Origin: Lepus europaeus
Taxonomy: Eukaryota; Chordata; Mammalia; Lagomorpha; Leporidae
Reading direction: 5' to 3'
Length of the DNA: 64,000 nt
Assembly (NCBI RefSeq): GCF_033115175.1
Contig: NC_084827.1
Coordinates: 25,042,001-25,106,000 of the forward strand
Position numbers and translations under genes: made by a program. Numbering within the stretch: position 1 is the stretch's first letter; the number at the start of each line of letters is the position of its first letter. Below, piece after piece: positions 11,501 through 24,292 of this stretch. The notes beneath the pieces are model-generated. The model had not been told where the DNA came from. It made no database searches and saw nothing but the letters and a program-made list of their open reading frames with translations.

Positions 11501-12606
11501 TATAAAATAGTGTGCTTTTTATTCATGTGTTAATAGATTAGAAATAGGTAAAAATAATTTTGAACAGCAGTGTACAACAAAGGGTACATAGCAGTGAATG
11601 ATCATGGTTGAAGTTTTCAGCAGACTGCAAGTCCCACAGCGAGTGTGCCATTAAGTAAACATGGTGAACACAGGAATGTTACACTCTGTTCTGTGGGGAG
11701 ACAGGACAGCTGCTCAGCAGCTCCCTTCGATTTCACTGCTGTGCTGTGCAGAGCTTTCACTTAGCAAGGTCACACTGCTTGGAACTCTTGCATATACCAA
11801 AAATGTTGACGTTTTCTAAATCACAGTGATAGTACAGTTTACTGGTAGTTCCAGTAAATAGGCAATATAGAAGTTTGGTAAATTAATAGCTTTTAATAAA
11901 CAGTATCAAATATGGTGCTCATTTTAAACCGGAGCTCAGTTTTTGATAAATAGAACTTTCTGTTTTCCTGACCCTGGTACAAGTGGGTGTCTGAAGATTG
12001 AACTGAGTTATGGAATTCAGAGTGTAGGATGGTACAGAATGCTTTCTGAAACCTTTAGCAACATTTAACAAACACTTCAAGAAATATGTTCCATTAAAAA
12101 GCTGTTTCTTTTGTATAGCCATTAGGAATGTATTAACAAACTTTCCAAATAATTTTTAAAGTGACCTCAGAATTGTTGCTGTCACATGTTTATCTAATCA
12201 ATGGAGAGATTCCTGAAATGACTCTGGTTTTGGAACAGAGTTCTAGAGGCCAAGTGTAGAGATAAGGCCTATTTATAGTCCCACAGAAAATCCTCTGTGG
12301 AAAAAGGTGAAGGATGTTACCTTGCACATTCATTTTAATGACATTGTCACATCTCACTTCCAAAACAGTGTTCTCTTATCTCTTGATCATTTATGGTTTT
12401 TTTAACTTTGCTATTTTAGGAAAACCACCTGGAAAAAGTATAATAAACTGGCTATTAATGAGTGTGATGGGGAACATACTTTGCAACTAATGCTAAGACT
12501 ACTTTTCCTTGTGTCTGTATTACATGTTACCCTCCATTGCCATGTATAACCCATCAAAAAATTTACAGCAAAACATGTTTAGATGCATCTGCTTTAGGAT
12601 ATAAAG
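11501..12606. other. Unique sequence downstream of WASL
   Basis: No repeat or gene recognised. Two AATAAA hexamers (11895, 12442) allow a longer WASL 3' UTR. Confidence 0.6.
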
Positions 12607-12855
12607 GTTTGTTGTTTATTTGTTTGAAAGAGATCTTCATCCACTGGTTCACTTCCCAGATGACCACAATGGCTGGGGTTGGGCCAGGCCAAAGCTGGAA
12701 GCCAGGAATTCCATCCAGGTCTTGCACATGGCTGGCAGGGGCCCAATTACTTGGACCATCATCCGTTTTACCAGGCACATTAACAGAGCTGGTTTGGAAA
12801 TGGAGCACTCGGAGGGGATGCTGGTGTTGCAGGCAGCAGCTAGCACCAGCTTTTT
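12607..12855 (-). mobile_element. CSINE, old copy
   Basis: TTGTTTGAAAGAGATCTTC tail side to GTTGCAGGCAGCAGCTAG head side; head truncated. Confidence 0.82.
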
Positions 12856-12983
12856 TATTTTTAAAAATACATTGATGATTATACTGTCTGTCAACACAGT
12901 ATTTAATTTCACACAATTCTAGTGTAACTCTAAATTGGCCATCTGTACCACCATTAAGATTGACAAGATACGAGTAGCACACA

Positions 12984-13282
12984 GTTTTTTGTTTGTTTGT
13001 TTGTTTTAATATTTATGTGAAAGAATTACAGAGAGGAAGAGACAGACAGATCTATCCAGTAGTTCACTCCCTATGTGGCTCCAGTGATTGAGGCTGGCCC
13101 AGCCTGAAGCCAGGAGCCTGGAATTCTGTCTGGTCTCTCATGTAGATATAGGGGCCTGAGTACTTAGGCCATCTTCCACTGCTTTCCCAGGTGCACTAGC
13201 AAGAGCTGGATTGGAAGAGGAGCAGTATGGGGTGCTGGCATTGCAGGTGGCAGTTTACCCACTGCATCACAATGCCAACCCC
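12984..13282 (-). mobile_element. CSINE, old copy
   Basis: Preceded by a GTTT repeat. Ends ATCACAATGCCAACCCC. Confidence 0.85.
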
Positions 13283-14841
13283 TAGTTAGTATAACTAACT
13301 AATAAGATAATTGTGTATTGGGAGTTTCTAGAAAATTTGAAGTGGCCCCTGAGTTCTTCAACCACCACAAAATCTGTTACTCTAGTAGAGATTTAAAATT
13401 GTTTCTCTATTTAAAAGGGAGTTCGGTTTTAACAGTATCAAATTGCATTATGGAACTTGAACAAAACAAATTTCACTCTCTTGGAATCTTTGGCCTATCA
13501 TGACCTAAATTTAATTTTATCTTGGTTATTGCTAGGTGTGTGAATGGATAGTCACAAAGGCCTACTTCTAAGGGTTTTTAAGCATCAATATCATGATATT
13601 CAAACAGCTATTAAGAACTAAGTATGTGGTATGCATTAAGATACAACAGTGGAGGAAGGTAAGTCCCACCTATACTTTCATCCTTTACATTTAAAATACT
13701 TATGTCACGAGTGAAAGGCGTTGGGAGGCCGTCCTGTTCAACAGGATAGGCATAGGGACAATGTCAAGCCCATTCTCTCTGTTTGCAGTGGGAATACCCG
13801 TATTCAGAGAGCTTCTGGCGTTCCCACAGTCAGAAGGGTCTCATGTAGAAGCCAAATCTGCTGATTTCAGACCATAACACTATATCTTTGTTTTCCATTC
13901 TTAAAGATAAACTGCAGATTTTGTTTGTTTCTGAAGATTTGCAGCTGCACATATCATCTGGGTATTGATAGAAGCCACCAGCATCCTGTTCCCCTGTCTG
14001 TCCAGGAAGGCTGGCTGGCTTTGAAGAACCAGCTTCTGACAAGCATGTGATCTTATTTTGGCCCAGTGATGACCGTCACCTGCATTGCCCAAGTATTTGG
14101 TCATCACAGGGTACTTTTGTCATTGGGTACTGGGTTAAAATGAGATTGAGGTTTTTATTCTACATCCAAATTATTTTCATTAGTTTCTTATGGATATGTA
14201 AATAGGCAGGCACTGTCTTTACTTAGACACATTATTTTGTAAGCCCTTTATAACAACCTGCCTGACAGAATATTTGAGAATATATTCATCTTTCTGAATA
14301 ATTTCAGGTAACAGCTGCACTGACAAAGACTAGGAGTTCTTCCAAGGTGTATAAGGACAAGCAGAACTCTTCAGATCTGATGTCCTAGTTTTATTGTTGG
14401 TGAGAGAAGTGAGGTTTTAACTAGATGCTTGTACTTCAACCTTCCTGGAAAGGGGGCAGGAAAATAAAAGATGCCTTTCTTGTTTGTAGTGTTGAAACAA
14501 AAGGAAGAAAATGGCATAATGTCCAGTTAATCATAGGGAAACAAGGCTGTTTGTGTCTCAGTTCTGTGGTTGTCTGGAGCCCTAAAAGTGCTTCTGGCCT
14601 AAAAAGAATTTATTTTCTTTTTTTTAGCCAGATGGTAGTCTGGAGGCAGAGAATGTTTGAAATGAGACTTTGTGAGCATTTTTTAAAGATTGGTGATTGG
14701 GAGCATGCTTAGTGAGTAAAATTAAGAAATATATTCCAAGTCTCCATTTTGGAGGAGGAAAACAAAATGGGGAAATTGATTAAATCATGTATTTATTGTT
14801 TATTTTTTGTGCAAGAGTGTGAATGTAAAAGCACCAAGTTT
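13283..14841. other. Intergenic unique sequence
   Basis: No exon or clear repeat. Short frames here lack splice or codon support. Confidence 0.6.
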
Positions 14842-15018
14842 TGGGGCCGGCGTTGTGGCGCAGCCGGTAAAGCCACTCCCTTGAGGGTGCAAGTTCCTGT
14901 TCCAGCTCCACTACTTCCAATCCAGCTCCCTGCTAGTGGCCTGGGAAAGCAGTGGAAGATGGCCCAAGTGTTTGGGCCCTGCCTCCCACATGGGAGACCC
15001 TGATGTGGCACCTGGCTT
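14842..15018 (+). mobile_element. CSINE, 3' part missing
   Basis: Intact head GGGGCCGGCGTTGTGGCGC, breaks off at GGCACCTGGCTT, where an opposite-strand CSINE starts. Confidence 0.85.
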
Positions 15019-15324
15019 TTCTTTGAAAAAGAGATGTATTTATTTGAAACAGAGTTACAGAGAGAGGAGAGACAGAGAACTTCCATCAGCTAGTTCACTC
15101 CTCAAATGGCTGCACGGCCTGGACAAAGCAAGGCCAAAGCTAGGAGCCAGGATCTTCTGGGTGCAGGGGCCCAGTCACTTAAGCTATCTGCTGTTTCTTT
15201 CACAGGCACAATAGCAGGGAGTTGGATCAGAAGTGGAGAAGCCAGGACATGAACTGGCGGCACCCCTTTGGGATGTCAGCACTGCAGGTGTTGGCTTAAC
15301 CAGCTGCACCACTGTGCTGGCCCT
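15019..15324 (-). mobile_element. CSINE, inverted against its neighbour
   Basis: Runs from GAGATGTATTTATTTG to ACCACTGTGCTGGCCC and is followed by a T20 run. Together with 14842-15018 it forms an inverted pair. Confidence 0.85.
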
Positions 15325-15417
15325 AATAAGGGTTTTTTTTTTTTTTTTTTAAACACCAAATTTTCCTTAGTTGTGTTACCAATTAAAGCTCAGTCTGCAC
15401 TTCACCATTAAAATGCA

Positions 15418-15657
15418 AGTTGTTTTATTTGAGAAGCATAGAGACAGCTCCTGAATGCTGGTTTACTCCCCAGATGCCGGCATTTTCTGAGACTGAGGCA
15501 GAAGCCAGGAGCCAGATATCCAGTCCAGGTTCCCAAATCACTAGCAGGAACCCAGTTCCTTGAGCCAACATTATTGCCTCAGGCCTGCATTAGCAAGAAG
15601 CTGGAGGCAAGAATGGAACCCAGGTGGCAACTGCTGCCCCAGACATCTGTCCCATAT
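15418..15657 (-). mobile_element. CSINE, degenerate
   Basis: GGTTTACTCCCCAGATGCC and GCAAGAAGCTGGAGGC are recognisable; both ends eroded. Confidence 0.65.
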
Positions 15658-16725
15658 CTAAATTTTATTAAATGCACCCTCGTGTCACCAGTTGAAGAGA
15701 AACAAATAAAATGTTCATTTGAGTTAATTTTGATTGTGTAAAACTTTGCAAAGCCTATTTCACTAAACATGTACTTTTAATTCAAATGAGGTTTGGTGGG
15801 CTGGAGGAAGATAGGATAACATGCAGAAAACAAATGGTTGCCCTTTGCACTGCATGGCTGGTTAACACGTAGATGAAGCATTGTCTTCATGTCTTGGTTT
15901 GTGATGTTGGGATTGCAGTAAGTAATCCTATGTGTGGATTATTGGGATTATAATAAATTTCAGCTTTAAAAGCCATGGCTTTATCTTCATTTTGATAATA
16001 TTTTCCACAAAATTTAGGATAAAATAGATACATGTTATAAAAACCATAAAGGAATTTTTTTAGAATTTTGTCCAGACCAGAAAGCTTTCAAATATCCAAG
16101 TTTCTTAATTGTTAATGTAACTGTGAGTAAAGCAAGAAGGAACTTGAACATACCTTGAACTCCTAAATCATCTTCATGAGTCTTCAAAAAATTACCAAAC
16201 ATCTGATGTGTTTTCAAAGCCAAAGATAAATGCACTAATGCAGTGATTAGCTATCCTAATGTCCTATACTAAAACACTATTTTTAAATGATTATTGTTAC
16301 TGCAAATTGAAAGTAAACTGCAGAATAAAACAAATCTCTTACTTTGTGTACTAATGTATCTCTAAGATCACGGAGGGGGTATTCGTGTGACCACAGAGTA
16401 CAGAGTCGCATTGAGAACTACAACATTTTTTTCCATTCTGCCAGCACTTTAGCAGGTGAATGTGGTTTTAAACTTCTTTGTAATAGAATAGAATGTATGA
16501 CCAGTTGTGAAAGAATGGCCAAAAGGCATGCACGGTGAAGAAGGAAAGGGTGGCTGGAAGCGCCTTGCAAATAACTGTTGTAGATACACTCATGTGGCCA
16601 CTAGTGGCTCAGCCCCAGTGAACGACTTCCAAACCTGTGCACAAACAAAAGGTCTTCTCTGTTAGGTCAAGGGAGATGCCATCCATGGAGCTATGTAATT
16701 TTATTTAAGAATTATGTCTGTGTTA
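15658..16725. other. Intergenic unique sequence
   Basis: No gene or recognisable repeat. Contains a perfect 10-bp palindrome CCACTAGTGG at 16598-16607. Confidence 0.55.
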
Positions 16726-16737
16726 ATATACCTGGGC

Positions 16738-17062
16738 GGCGGGGCTGGCGCTTTGGTACAGCAGGTTAACTCCCTGGCCTGAAGCTCTGGCATCCCATAT
16801 GGGCGCTGGTTCTAATCCCGGCTGCTCCTCTTCTGATCCAGCTCTCTGGGATAGCCTGGGAAAGCAGTAGAAGATGGCCCAAGTGCTTGGGCCCCTGCAC
16901 CCGCATGGGAGACCCGGGAGAAGCTCCTGGCTTTGGATCGGCACAGCTCCGGCCGTTGCAGCCATCTGGGGAGTGAACCAGCAGATGGAAGACCTCTCTC
17001 TCTTATCTCTACCTCTCTGTAACTCTGACTTTCAGATAAATAAAATAAATCTTTAAAAAAAT
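16738..17062 (+). mobile_element. CSINE with intact target duplication
   Basis: ATATACCTGGGC at 16726-16737 and again at 17063-17074. Head GGCGGGGCTGGCGCTTTGG. Confidence 0.93.
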
Positions 17063-17516
17063 ATATACCTGGGCAGGAACATTTATGTATTGTTATGTCT
17101 ATAAAATATATCTATAGAACCACGCTGCTCTGTAGAAATTAAAAACAGCTCGCCTGGTAGGAGTAGGAGATATTCATACACAGGTTCTGTGGCTGGCTCC
17201 ATTTAGGTTGACAAATTGCTTCTTAGCCAAGGGACATGATTGTTAGGAAATTTACTTAACTGTACTCAGCATCTAATCAAACAGAGAATTTTGGTAAAAC
17301 AGAAAAGGATAAGGAATAGTTTTCTATTTGTATTTGTTATGCACAATGCTGGCAAATGAGCCTTGGTGAAAACAGGCTAGTGGGAAGATTGTTGACCACA
17401 GGGTTATACAGGCTTGGCAATATCAAATTGCTGCCTAATTTACCTCTAAATATGGCCAGAGTTTAAATCACTGATGTAACACAGGACATATATGCAAAGC
17501 TAAATCAATACTTCTT

Positions 17517-17827
17517 TAAAAAAAATGTATTTATTTATTTGAAAGGCAGAGCTACAAAGAGGCAGAGGCAGAGAGAAAGGTCTTCCATTTGCTGATTCAC
17601 TCACCAAATGGCCTCAATGGCTGGAGCTGCAGCAGTCCGAAGCAAGGAGCCAGGAGCAGCTTCCTGGGTGCAGGGGCCCAAGGACTTAAGCCATCTTCTG
17701 CTGCTTTCCCAGGCCACAAGCAGAGAGCTGGATCGGAAGTGGAGCAGCCGGGACTTGAACCGGCATCCATGTAGGATGCTGGCAGAGCAGACAGTGGCAT
17801 TACCCACTATGCCACAGCACCAGCCCT
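17517..17827 (-). mobile_element. CSINE
   Basis: TTTATTTATTTGAAAGGCAG at the start; ends CACTATGCCACAGCACCAGC. Confidence 0.9.
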
Positions 17828-20054
17828 AAGCACTTCTTATAGTTGTTCATTTTCTTTTAATTTGGGGAAGGACCTTTACGTGGAATTTTGGACATGCAAA
17901 ATCTCAGTATCCAACATGCTCTTCTGAGAAATATGTGTGTGGGTATTACATTTGACTATTTCCTCTGGAACAACTGGCCTGACACCTTGACAATGGTATT
18001 AATTGACTTACCAGAGTTGTTCTGGTTTCTGAACGAACACAAGTAACACTATGTAAACTTCAGAATCCAGCAAACAGCTTTCCTCTGGTGTTGGTTTCAA
18101 GACCTAAATTCCCGTTGGCATCCTGCCTTCCCCTCACAGCCAAATCGTCTCAAAATATAGAAACTGCTGCACAGGGTTGAACAGGAAACCACAAGGAACA
18201 ACAGGTTTCAGAATTAGGCAGATGGGTTCCCAGGCTCCAGTTACTGCTTCTCTTGAAGAATTGCTGCTTCAAATTGTTCTCCAGCTTCACTTTCTCAGAA
18301 TATTGGGACCATAATTTCCACACCACTTGTGATAGAAATTATCCAATACAGTGTTTTATAGTTCCTACTCATCCTTCTTGTTCCCCTGTTCCATCCCAGA
18401 AATTAGTAGTAATTGAAAGGTAATTTAAGAGGGCCAGGGTATATGTGGTATTGGATGTGTCTGTTCTATAACATGTAAGTGCATTGACACTGGAGAATGG
18501 AGAGCACAGAGAACATTGCATGACCTTCTCCTAAGAGCAAGGACAGCTTCAAAGACTGCTCCTGCTTTGTAGTGGCCGTGCATTTACCAGCCAGCAGAAG
18601 TGTTTTTCTGATAAACACTCCCCGGAGGACACAGTAGACACAGGCCCACCTAATTTGTCATTTCCACTACAGACTGCTTTCTGACTTCCTTGGGGAGGCA
18701 TCATGAGGCAAATCCTCCTCTGCAGAGGTCCTGTAATACATCTTTTCAGGTTGGACCGCTTGCTGCTAACAAGGAAGCCATCAAAAGGAAAGGACTTCCC
18801 AAAGTCTCATGGCCGTGCTCACCTTGTTCCTAGATCGTGTTGAAAAACACCCATCATAATACTAACCAGTATTCGTGGGAACACTTTAAGTGTTGGGCAC
18901 TACATGAAATGTGTTGTATGAGCAAGATATTCCAACTTTTCAGCCAAAGCAAATGAAACAAATGTCAAATAATTTACCCAAAGTTAAATAGCTAATAAGT
19001 GGCAGAGTTGGGTTTCAAACTCCAGTCTGTCTAAATAGAAACCTTTAACCACCTTAGTATCCTGCCTATATGGTGGCAATTGAAACACCAGTGATGGTCT
19101 GGATGAAAAATAAAAATGTAACTCCAGTAGTTTTATCTTAAATGTGGAAGGCTTGAGATTTTTCTGTTTGTGCAGAAGCAAAGACTCAAAGGGAAATGCT
19201 GTCATTCTCTGTTTAAAAAAAAAAAAAAATGCAACAGGAAGGAAAATATGTTAGCATGAGGCAGCTAAGCCAGCAGTCACTAAGGCAAGCCAAGGCCAAG
19301 TTTTGAGATTAGAATTGCCTCCAAATCTTGGAATATGTGAGTAAAGTGTTTTTATAATTTTTGTTTTTGCTTATTCCTCATCCTCATTCTCTACTTCATC
19401 ACCATTAAAACATTTTTTCCATTTGAAATAGCAGATTAGGTAACTAGTATGTTTGTGTAATCCCAAATGCTCAAAAATTTGATTACACAAGAATATATTT
19501 GGAATTATCTCAGAGTCTTCGTGAATTTAATCTCTGCTTGTGTAACTTAAGCATTTGCTATCTTTTGTCAACCCAGTGGTGGCTTTTAATATATGGATGT
19601 CAAGAATGACTTGGATTTGATGGCCATTTTTTGGTTTTGGTTTTTGCTTATGTTTTTAAAAAGTTTTCATTTCTTTAAAAACAGCTTTTATAGTGACAAC
19701 TTCTGGAGTAAAAGAATTGTAATCCACTTCAAGTTCTGACAGGTCAAGGTTTCTGTTAAATTTTCTTGAGTGTTTCTGCAAAGAATCATCAAAAATTCTT
19801 GGCAGCGTTTAGAAAAAAATAAAGATGTTGTTGAATATTACCTTGCTGCTCTTGAATAGGATCTTTTCAGCTGCCTGCTAGTCTCCTGCCTGGTCTCCAC
19901 AACTCTCAGTTGGCAACATGTTGAAAAAGCAAGAGCTGCAGGAGATGGAAGCTTAGCTTCTAGAGACTCTTTCACAAATAGGTGTAAGTAAGTGTGTTCT
20001 CTCATTTCTTCCCTTAAACGTAATTTAAAAAAAACATTTAAAAACTGGAATGAG
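17828..20054. other. Intergenic, mostly unique with one MIR
   Basis: Apart from a MIR at 18880-19065 and an A13 run near 19215, nothing identifiable. A 10-bp inverted repeat lies at 19453-19490. Confidence 0.55.
18880..19065 (-). mobile_element. MIR, antisense
   Basis: AAATAGCTAATAAGTGGCAG with AGTTGGGTTTCAAACTCCAG is the complement-side MIR core. Confidence 0.75.
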
Positions 20055-20692
20055 CAACCAGCAAGGTGGTTACTATGCCTCTTGGAACACCAACATCCCT
20101 TATCAGAGTGCCAGTTCAAGTTCTGCCTCCACTTCCAATCAAGCTTCCTGCTGTGAGCCACCTTGGAGAGACCGGGTGATGGCACAAGTTAACGGGGTCC
20201 GTGCAACCCATGTGGGAGACCTGCATTGAGTTCTACCCTCCTGGCTTGCTTGTTTGTTTGTTTGTTTGTTTAGAAAGAGAGACAAAGAGTAAGGTCCTCT
20301 TTCCGTTGGTTCACCCCCCAAATGGCCGCCATGACCAGCGCACTGTGCCGATCCTAAGCCAGGAGCCAGGTGCTTCCTCCTGGTCTCCCATGAGGGTGCA
20401 GGGCCCAAGCACTTGGGCCATCCTCCACTGCCCTCCCAGGCCACAGCAGAGAGCTGGACCAGAAGCGTAGCAACCGGGACAGAACCAGCACCCCAACCGG
20501 GACCAGAACCCGGAGTGCCAGCGCCACAGGTAGAGGATTAGCCTAGTGAGCTGCGGCGCCAGCCTACCCTCCTGGCTTTGACCTGACCTGTCACTTGTTG
20601 TGGGCAATGGGGGAATGAACCAGCAGATGAAAGATCTCTCTCTCCATTTCTGTCTCTCTGCCTATCAAATAAACTGAAAATAATTTTTTTAA
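20055..20692 (+). mobile_element. CSINE, old copy, interrupted
   Basis: Left half at 20055-20247 and right half from 20565, split inside GTTCTACCCTCCTGGCTT by the younger minus-strand insertion. Confidence 0.88.
20248..20564 (-). mobile_element. CSINE, young, inserted in another CSINE
   Basis: Flanked by the 14-bp duplication TACCCTCCTGGCTT (20234-20247 and 20565-20578). Starts with GTTT units, ends GAGCTGCGGCGCCAGCC. Confidence 0.95.
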
Positions 20693-20903
20693 AAAAATTA
20701 TTTCATTTTTCCAGTTTTACTTCAATGTAAAGCATTCCTTTGAACTGCTATTTGCTGACTTACTTGTTCACATGAATGTATCGGTTTTTAAGCTGGGGTG
20801 TTCCCACTCCCACCAACCCTTTCCAGCATGAAGGGGGACTATTCCATGATAAATTCAGAACCCAACTTGCAAAGTGTAACCTAGAATGACTAGATCATTT
20901 GTT

Positions 20904-20934
20904 TTGTGTGTGTGTGTGTGTGTGTATGTATATA
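20904..20934. repeat. TG dinucleotide repeat
   Basis: About ten TG units followed by TATGTATATA. Confidence 0.92.
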
Positions 20935-21448
20935 CAGTGAATAATAGATCATCTTGGATTTCATTCAGGAAGAGAGAAATTTAGCAGTTTGTACTTATGA
21001 TTACAGTATTTCGATGAGAGACCAGTGTAGTTTTCAGTCATATGTCTAATTTTTAAAAATTCTAAATATATGACACCAAAAGGTTGTATTGCTAACAGCC
21101 TGCTCAATTTGTTGTAAAGACTGATTTGTTGTCAGAAAAATAGTGCAAATTAGCCAGTATGCGGATAGACTACAGGTCGAAGTAAAACCCTAAGCTTTAG
21201 AGTACAAATTTGCCTAATGAACTAAAGAGTTAGGGTTTTAAAGACCATTACAATTTCACCTCCTGAGACAGTTGAATTTCAAGAATGGTAGTTCCATTTT
21301 CCAATTGTCAGTCTTGGCTTGCCAAATAATTTCCTGACTGAAGCCTACACAGCCCCTTTTTCCCACTCAGCCCAGCCAGTGCCCCCTGGGATATGAGGAA
21401 GCAGGATCAGAGAGAGTAGATGCAAATATTCTTAGTACTCAGGCCCTG

Positions 21449-21795
21449 GGGTCAATGCTATGGCTAGCAGACAAAGCCGCCACCTGCAGTGCCGGCATCC
21501 CATATGGGCACAGGTTTGAGACACAGCTGCTTCACTTCTGATCCAGCTCTCTGCGATGGCCTGGGAAAGCAGTAGAAGATGGCCCAAGCCCTTAGATCCC
21601 TGCACCCACATGGGAGACCTGAAAGAAACTCCTGGCTCCTAGCTTCAGATCAGCACAGCTCCGGCCATTGCAACCAATTGGGGAGTGAACCAACAGATGG
21701 AAAACCTCTCTCTCTCTTTCTCTGCCTCTCCTCTCTCTGTGTATCTCTGATGTTCAAATAAATAAATAAATAAATCTTAAAAAAAAAAAAAAGAA
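21449..21795 (+). mobile_element. CSINE
   Basis: Tail ends in (AAAT)n and A15. Probable 11-bp duplication ACTCAGGCCCT/ACTCAGGGCCT at 21437-21447 and 21800-21810. Confidence 0.9.
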
Positions 21796-22401
21796 AAGAA
21801 CTCAGGGCCTAGCATGTTTCCTAACTGTGCACTATTGGCTGCTTCTTAATGATGTACTCCTTGGAACCCCTTAGCCTCCAAGGTTAGGTCCTGCTGTGTC
21901 CTAGGCTTGAGGACCAGTCTTGCCTCTCTAAACTTCATTTTTCAACCGTGAGCCTTCTGGATGAACATTTAAATTTTCAATTTGAAATATGTATTTGTGG
22001 GTAATAGCAATATTGAAGGCTTATGGATTGTTTTCAGTTTATACACAATGTGCCAAGACTTTAATGTTCCCTTTCCTAGTGCACCATTCTCCAATGCCAA
22101 CCTCCATGGTGGAGAACCATTTTCTATAAGGAATTCTAGGCCATTTACTCTTGAACTATCCAAACAGAACCAGTGATTAATAGTCTTCTTTTATGCCTAG
22201 AGTCTACCCAACCTGTCTGAACTACTCTCTTTACTAGTCTGCTAGTTCAGATATTCAGTTCCGCTTACCTTGTCCTTCTCCTGTCCTTTCAAGGATGGTA
22301 TTCAGTAGCCGTAAGCCAGCCTTGTTGCCAAAGTCTGGGTCACTTCTTGCTCTGATTGGACCTCATGGTTACATATGTCCCACATCTGCTCACCAGCACC
22401 A

Positions 22402-22416
22402 CCACTAGGGGGAGGT
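22402..22416 (+). promoter_or_regulatory. CTCF-like core motif
   Basis: CCACTAGGGGGAGGT fits the CTCF core CCASYAGRKGGCRS at 13 of 14 places, the mismatch being A for C at position 12. It lies in unique sequence between WASL and LMOD2. Binding is not shown by sequence alone. Confidence 0.45.
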
Positions 22417-23079
22417 GATAATGACTGTATCTGCATAAAGAAGAATTTTTCTTTGGTTCTGTGGATGTGTCCCCACATCTGGCCATCCAAATGGGCTATT
22501 CATTTTCTGATTCTGGGGTATTTTTGGTCTGATTTGCCCAACAGCAATCTATGGATTGATCTATAAATCTCAATATTCATCCTCAAGAGGTGGAAATCAT
22601 GGAATACTGCAATTATAAGTATTCTAATTTGCTTTGTTAGGGAGTTCACCATATTTCCCTGGAGAACAATAGTATATATTACAAGTATTTGAGGGTAAAA
22701 TGCCTAACATTCATCCTCCCTTTTTGGCTTAGAAACATTGTAGTATGGCAACATATCTAATTATAAACTTTTCAAAATAACATCTTTTCTATAATGAAGT
22801 TCCAAGATGAATGACTGATTAGGACTTTTTTCATAGCTGAACAACACCATGAAACACCTAATAATTGCTCAAAAACAAACAAATAAAGGATACCATACCA
22901 TTTGGCCACCTTGGGAGTAGTGAGAAGATACAGTCGTGCCATTGTTGTTGAGCTAATTATCTCTATATAGTTAGGTATCTGTATCGTATTATTGCTATTT
23001 ATAAGATACCAAAATATGATATAGTATCTGATCTCCCAGATATCAACCCAGTAGAATATGAGGAATATTAAGACATGTA

Positions 23080-23640
23080 CTTAGATAATTTAAGGCAAGA
23101 CAAAATGTAGTAGGCACTAAAAGAGAATTTGGACTTTACAGAAAATGGATTACCACTGAAACATTGTAAGCAGGAAACTGATGTAATCAGGGTTGCATTT
23201 TGGGAAATTATCACTCTGGCATGTTGAAGACATATTGAGGGTGAATGAGAATGGAGATGGAGAAACCAATTATAAAGCAACATCAATGCACTAATCCAGA
23301 TAACAGATTGTGTGACTTAGCAAGGGTTTTTGTGGTTGTCAATGAGAAGATGTACCATTTTCCAATGAGTAAAAAATTCTATTGACAGCTGTTTCTTTAG
23401 AGTGACTCTTGTTAAATAAAAAGCCCTTTTGATCTGCTGACCACATTGAGCAATTTGGATTTGCAAAGATAGAACTAGAACTGCCTTTGGGAAGAGGTAG
23501 AGAAATGAATTTACTGTGTGAAATTCCCAAGAGTCATCTAGGAGGGTGAGAAAAGGAAGGATGGAATAACTTACTAGCAAGAAAACACAGACTTATATGG
23601 GATAAAATAGCTGGTGGGAAAAATACCTCTGATAGAGGAT
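23080..23640 (-). mobile_element. Probable L2 relic, antisense
   Basis: Text such as GTAGGCACTAAAAGAGAATTTGG and TTATCACTCTGGCATGTTG resembles antisense L2; no clean ends. Confidence 0.4.
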
Positions 23641-24244
23641 TTTAACAACAGAGTATCTCATGTTCAATTTGAAGTCATTTGTATCACTGTAATGTCAATC
23701 CCAACTTTGTTTCCCAAATTTCCATGCAATATTGAGTGTGGAAATCAAGAAAAGGGGATGATGTGGTCCATGTGCTTTGGGATACAAGCATTAATCACAG
23801 GTTCACCAGATGCACATGTAGAAAATGGACCCAAAGATGATCCTATGTTGATAAACCTCCAGCTCCATCCTTCCATCCATCAAGGAATTCTCCGGAATCT
23901 TGAAGACATTGAGCTGTCACTTCTGGATGAAGTTTCCAGTTGACTCTATCTTAGATATAAGTTCATACATAAAATACTTTTTATATATTAAATATTTTTC
24001 TCTTGTCAAGTAAAAATGACATACCAGGAGGATGTGACTTTTTATTCTGAGATTTTGTGGCCCTCTGATTCTCTATGGCAGCAGCATACTCATTGTTTGA
24101 AGCTATGCACAACACTCTTCATCTTGGTGAGTCATGGCACTTGACCCCTATGATCTAATTTCCATCTCCACCATCCTATAAACTTGCTCTCACCAAGGCC
24201 AATAAAGTGGACACTTTCGGTATCTATAACTCCCTGTTGTTGGT

Positions 24245-24292
24245 TTTTTTTTTTTTGTTTTGTTTGTTTTTTTGTTTGTTTGTTTGTTTGTT
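24245..24292. repeat. T/TGTT low-complexity repeat
   Basis: T12 followed by irregular GTTT units. Confidence 0.85.

Noticed and set aside
16598-16607. CCACTAGTGG palindrome as a CTCF site
   Set aside because: Too short by one base against the CTCF core; better read as a chance SpeI-type palindrome.
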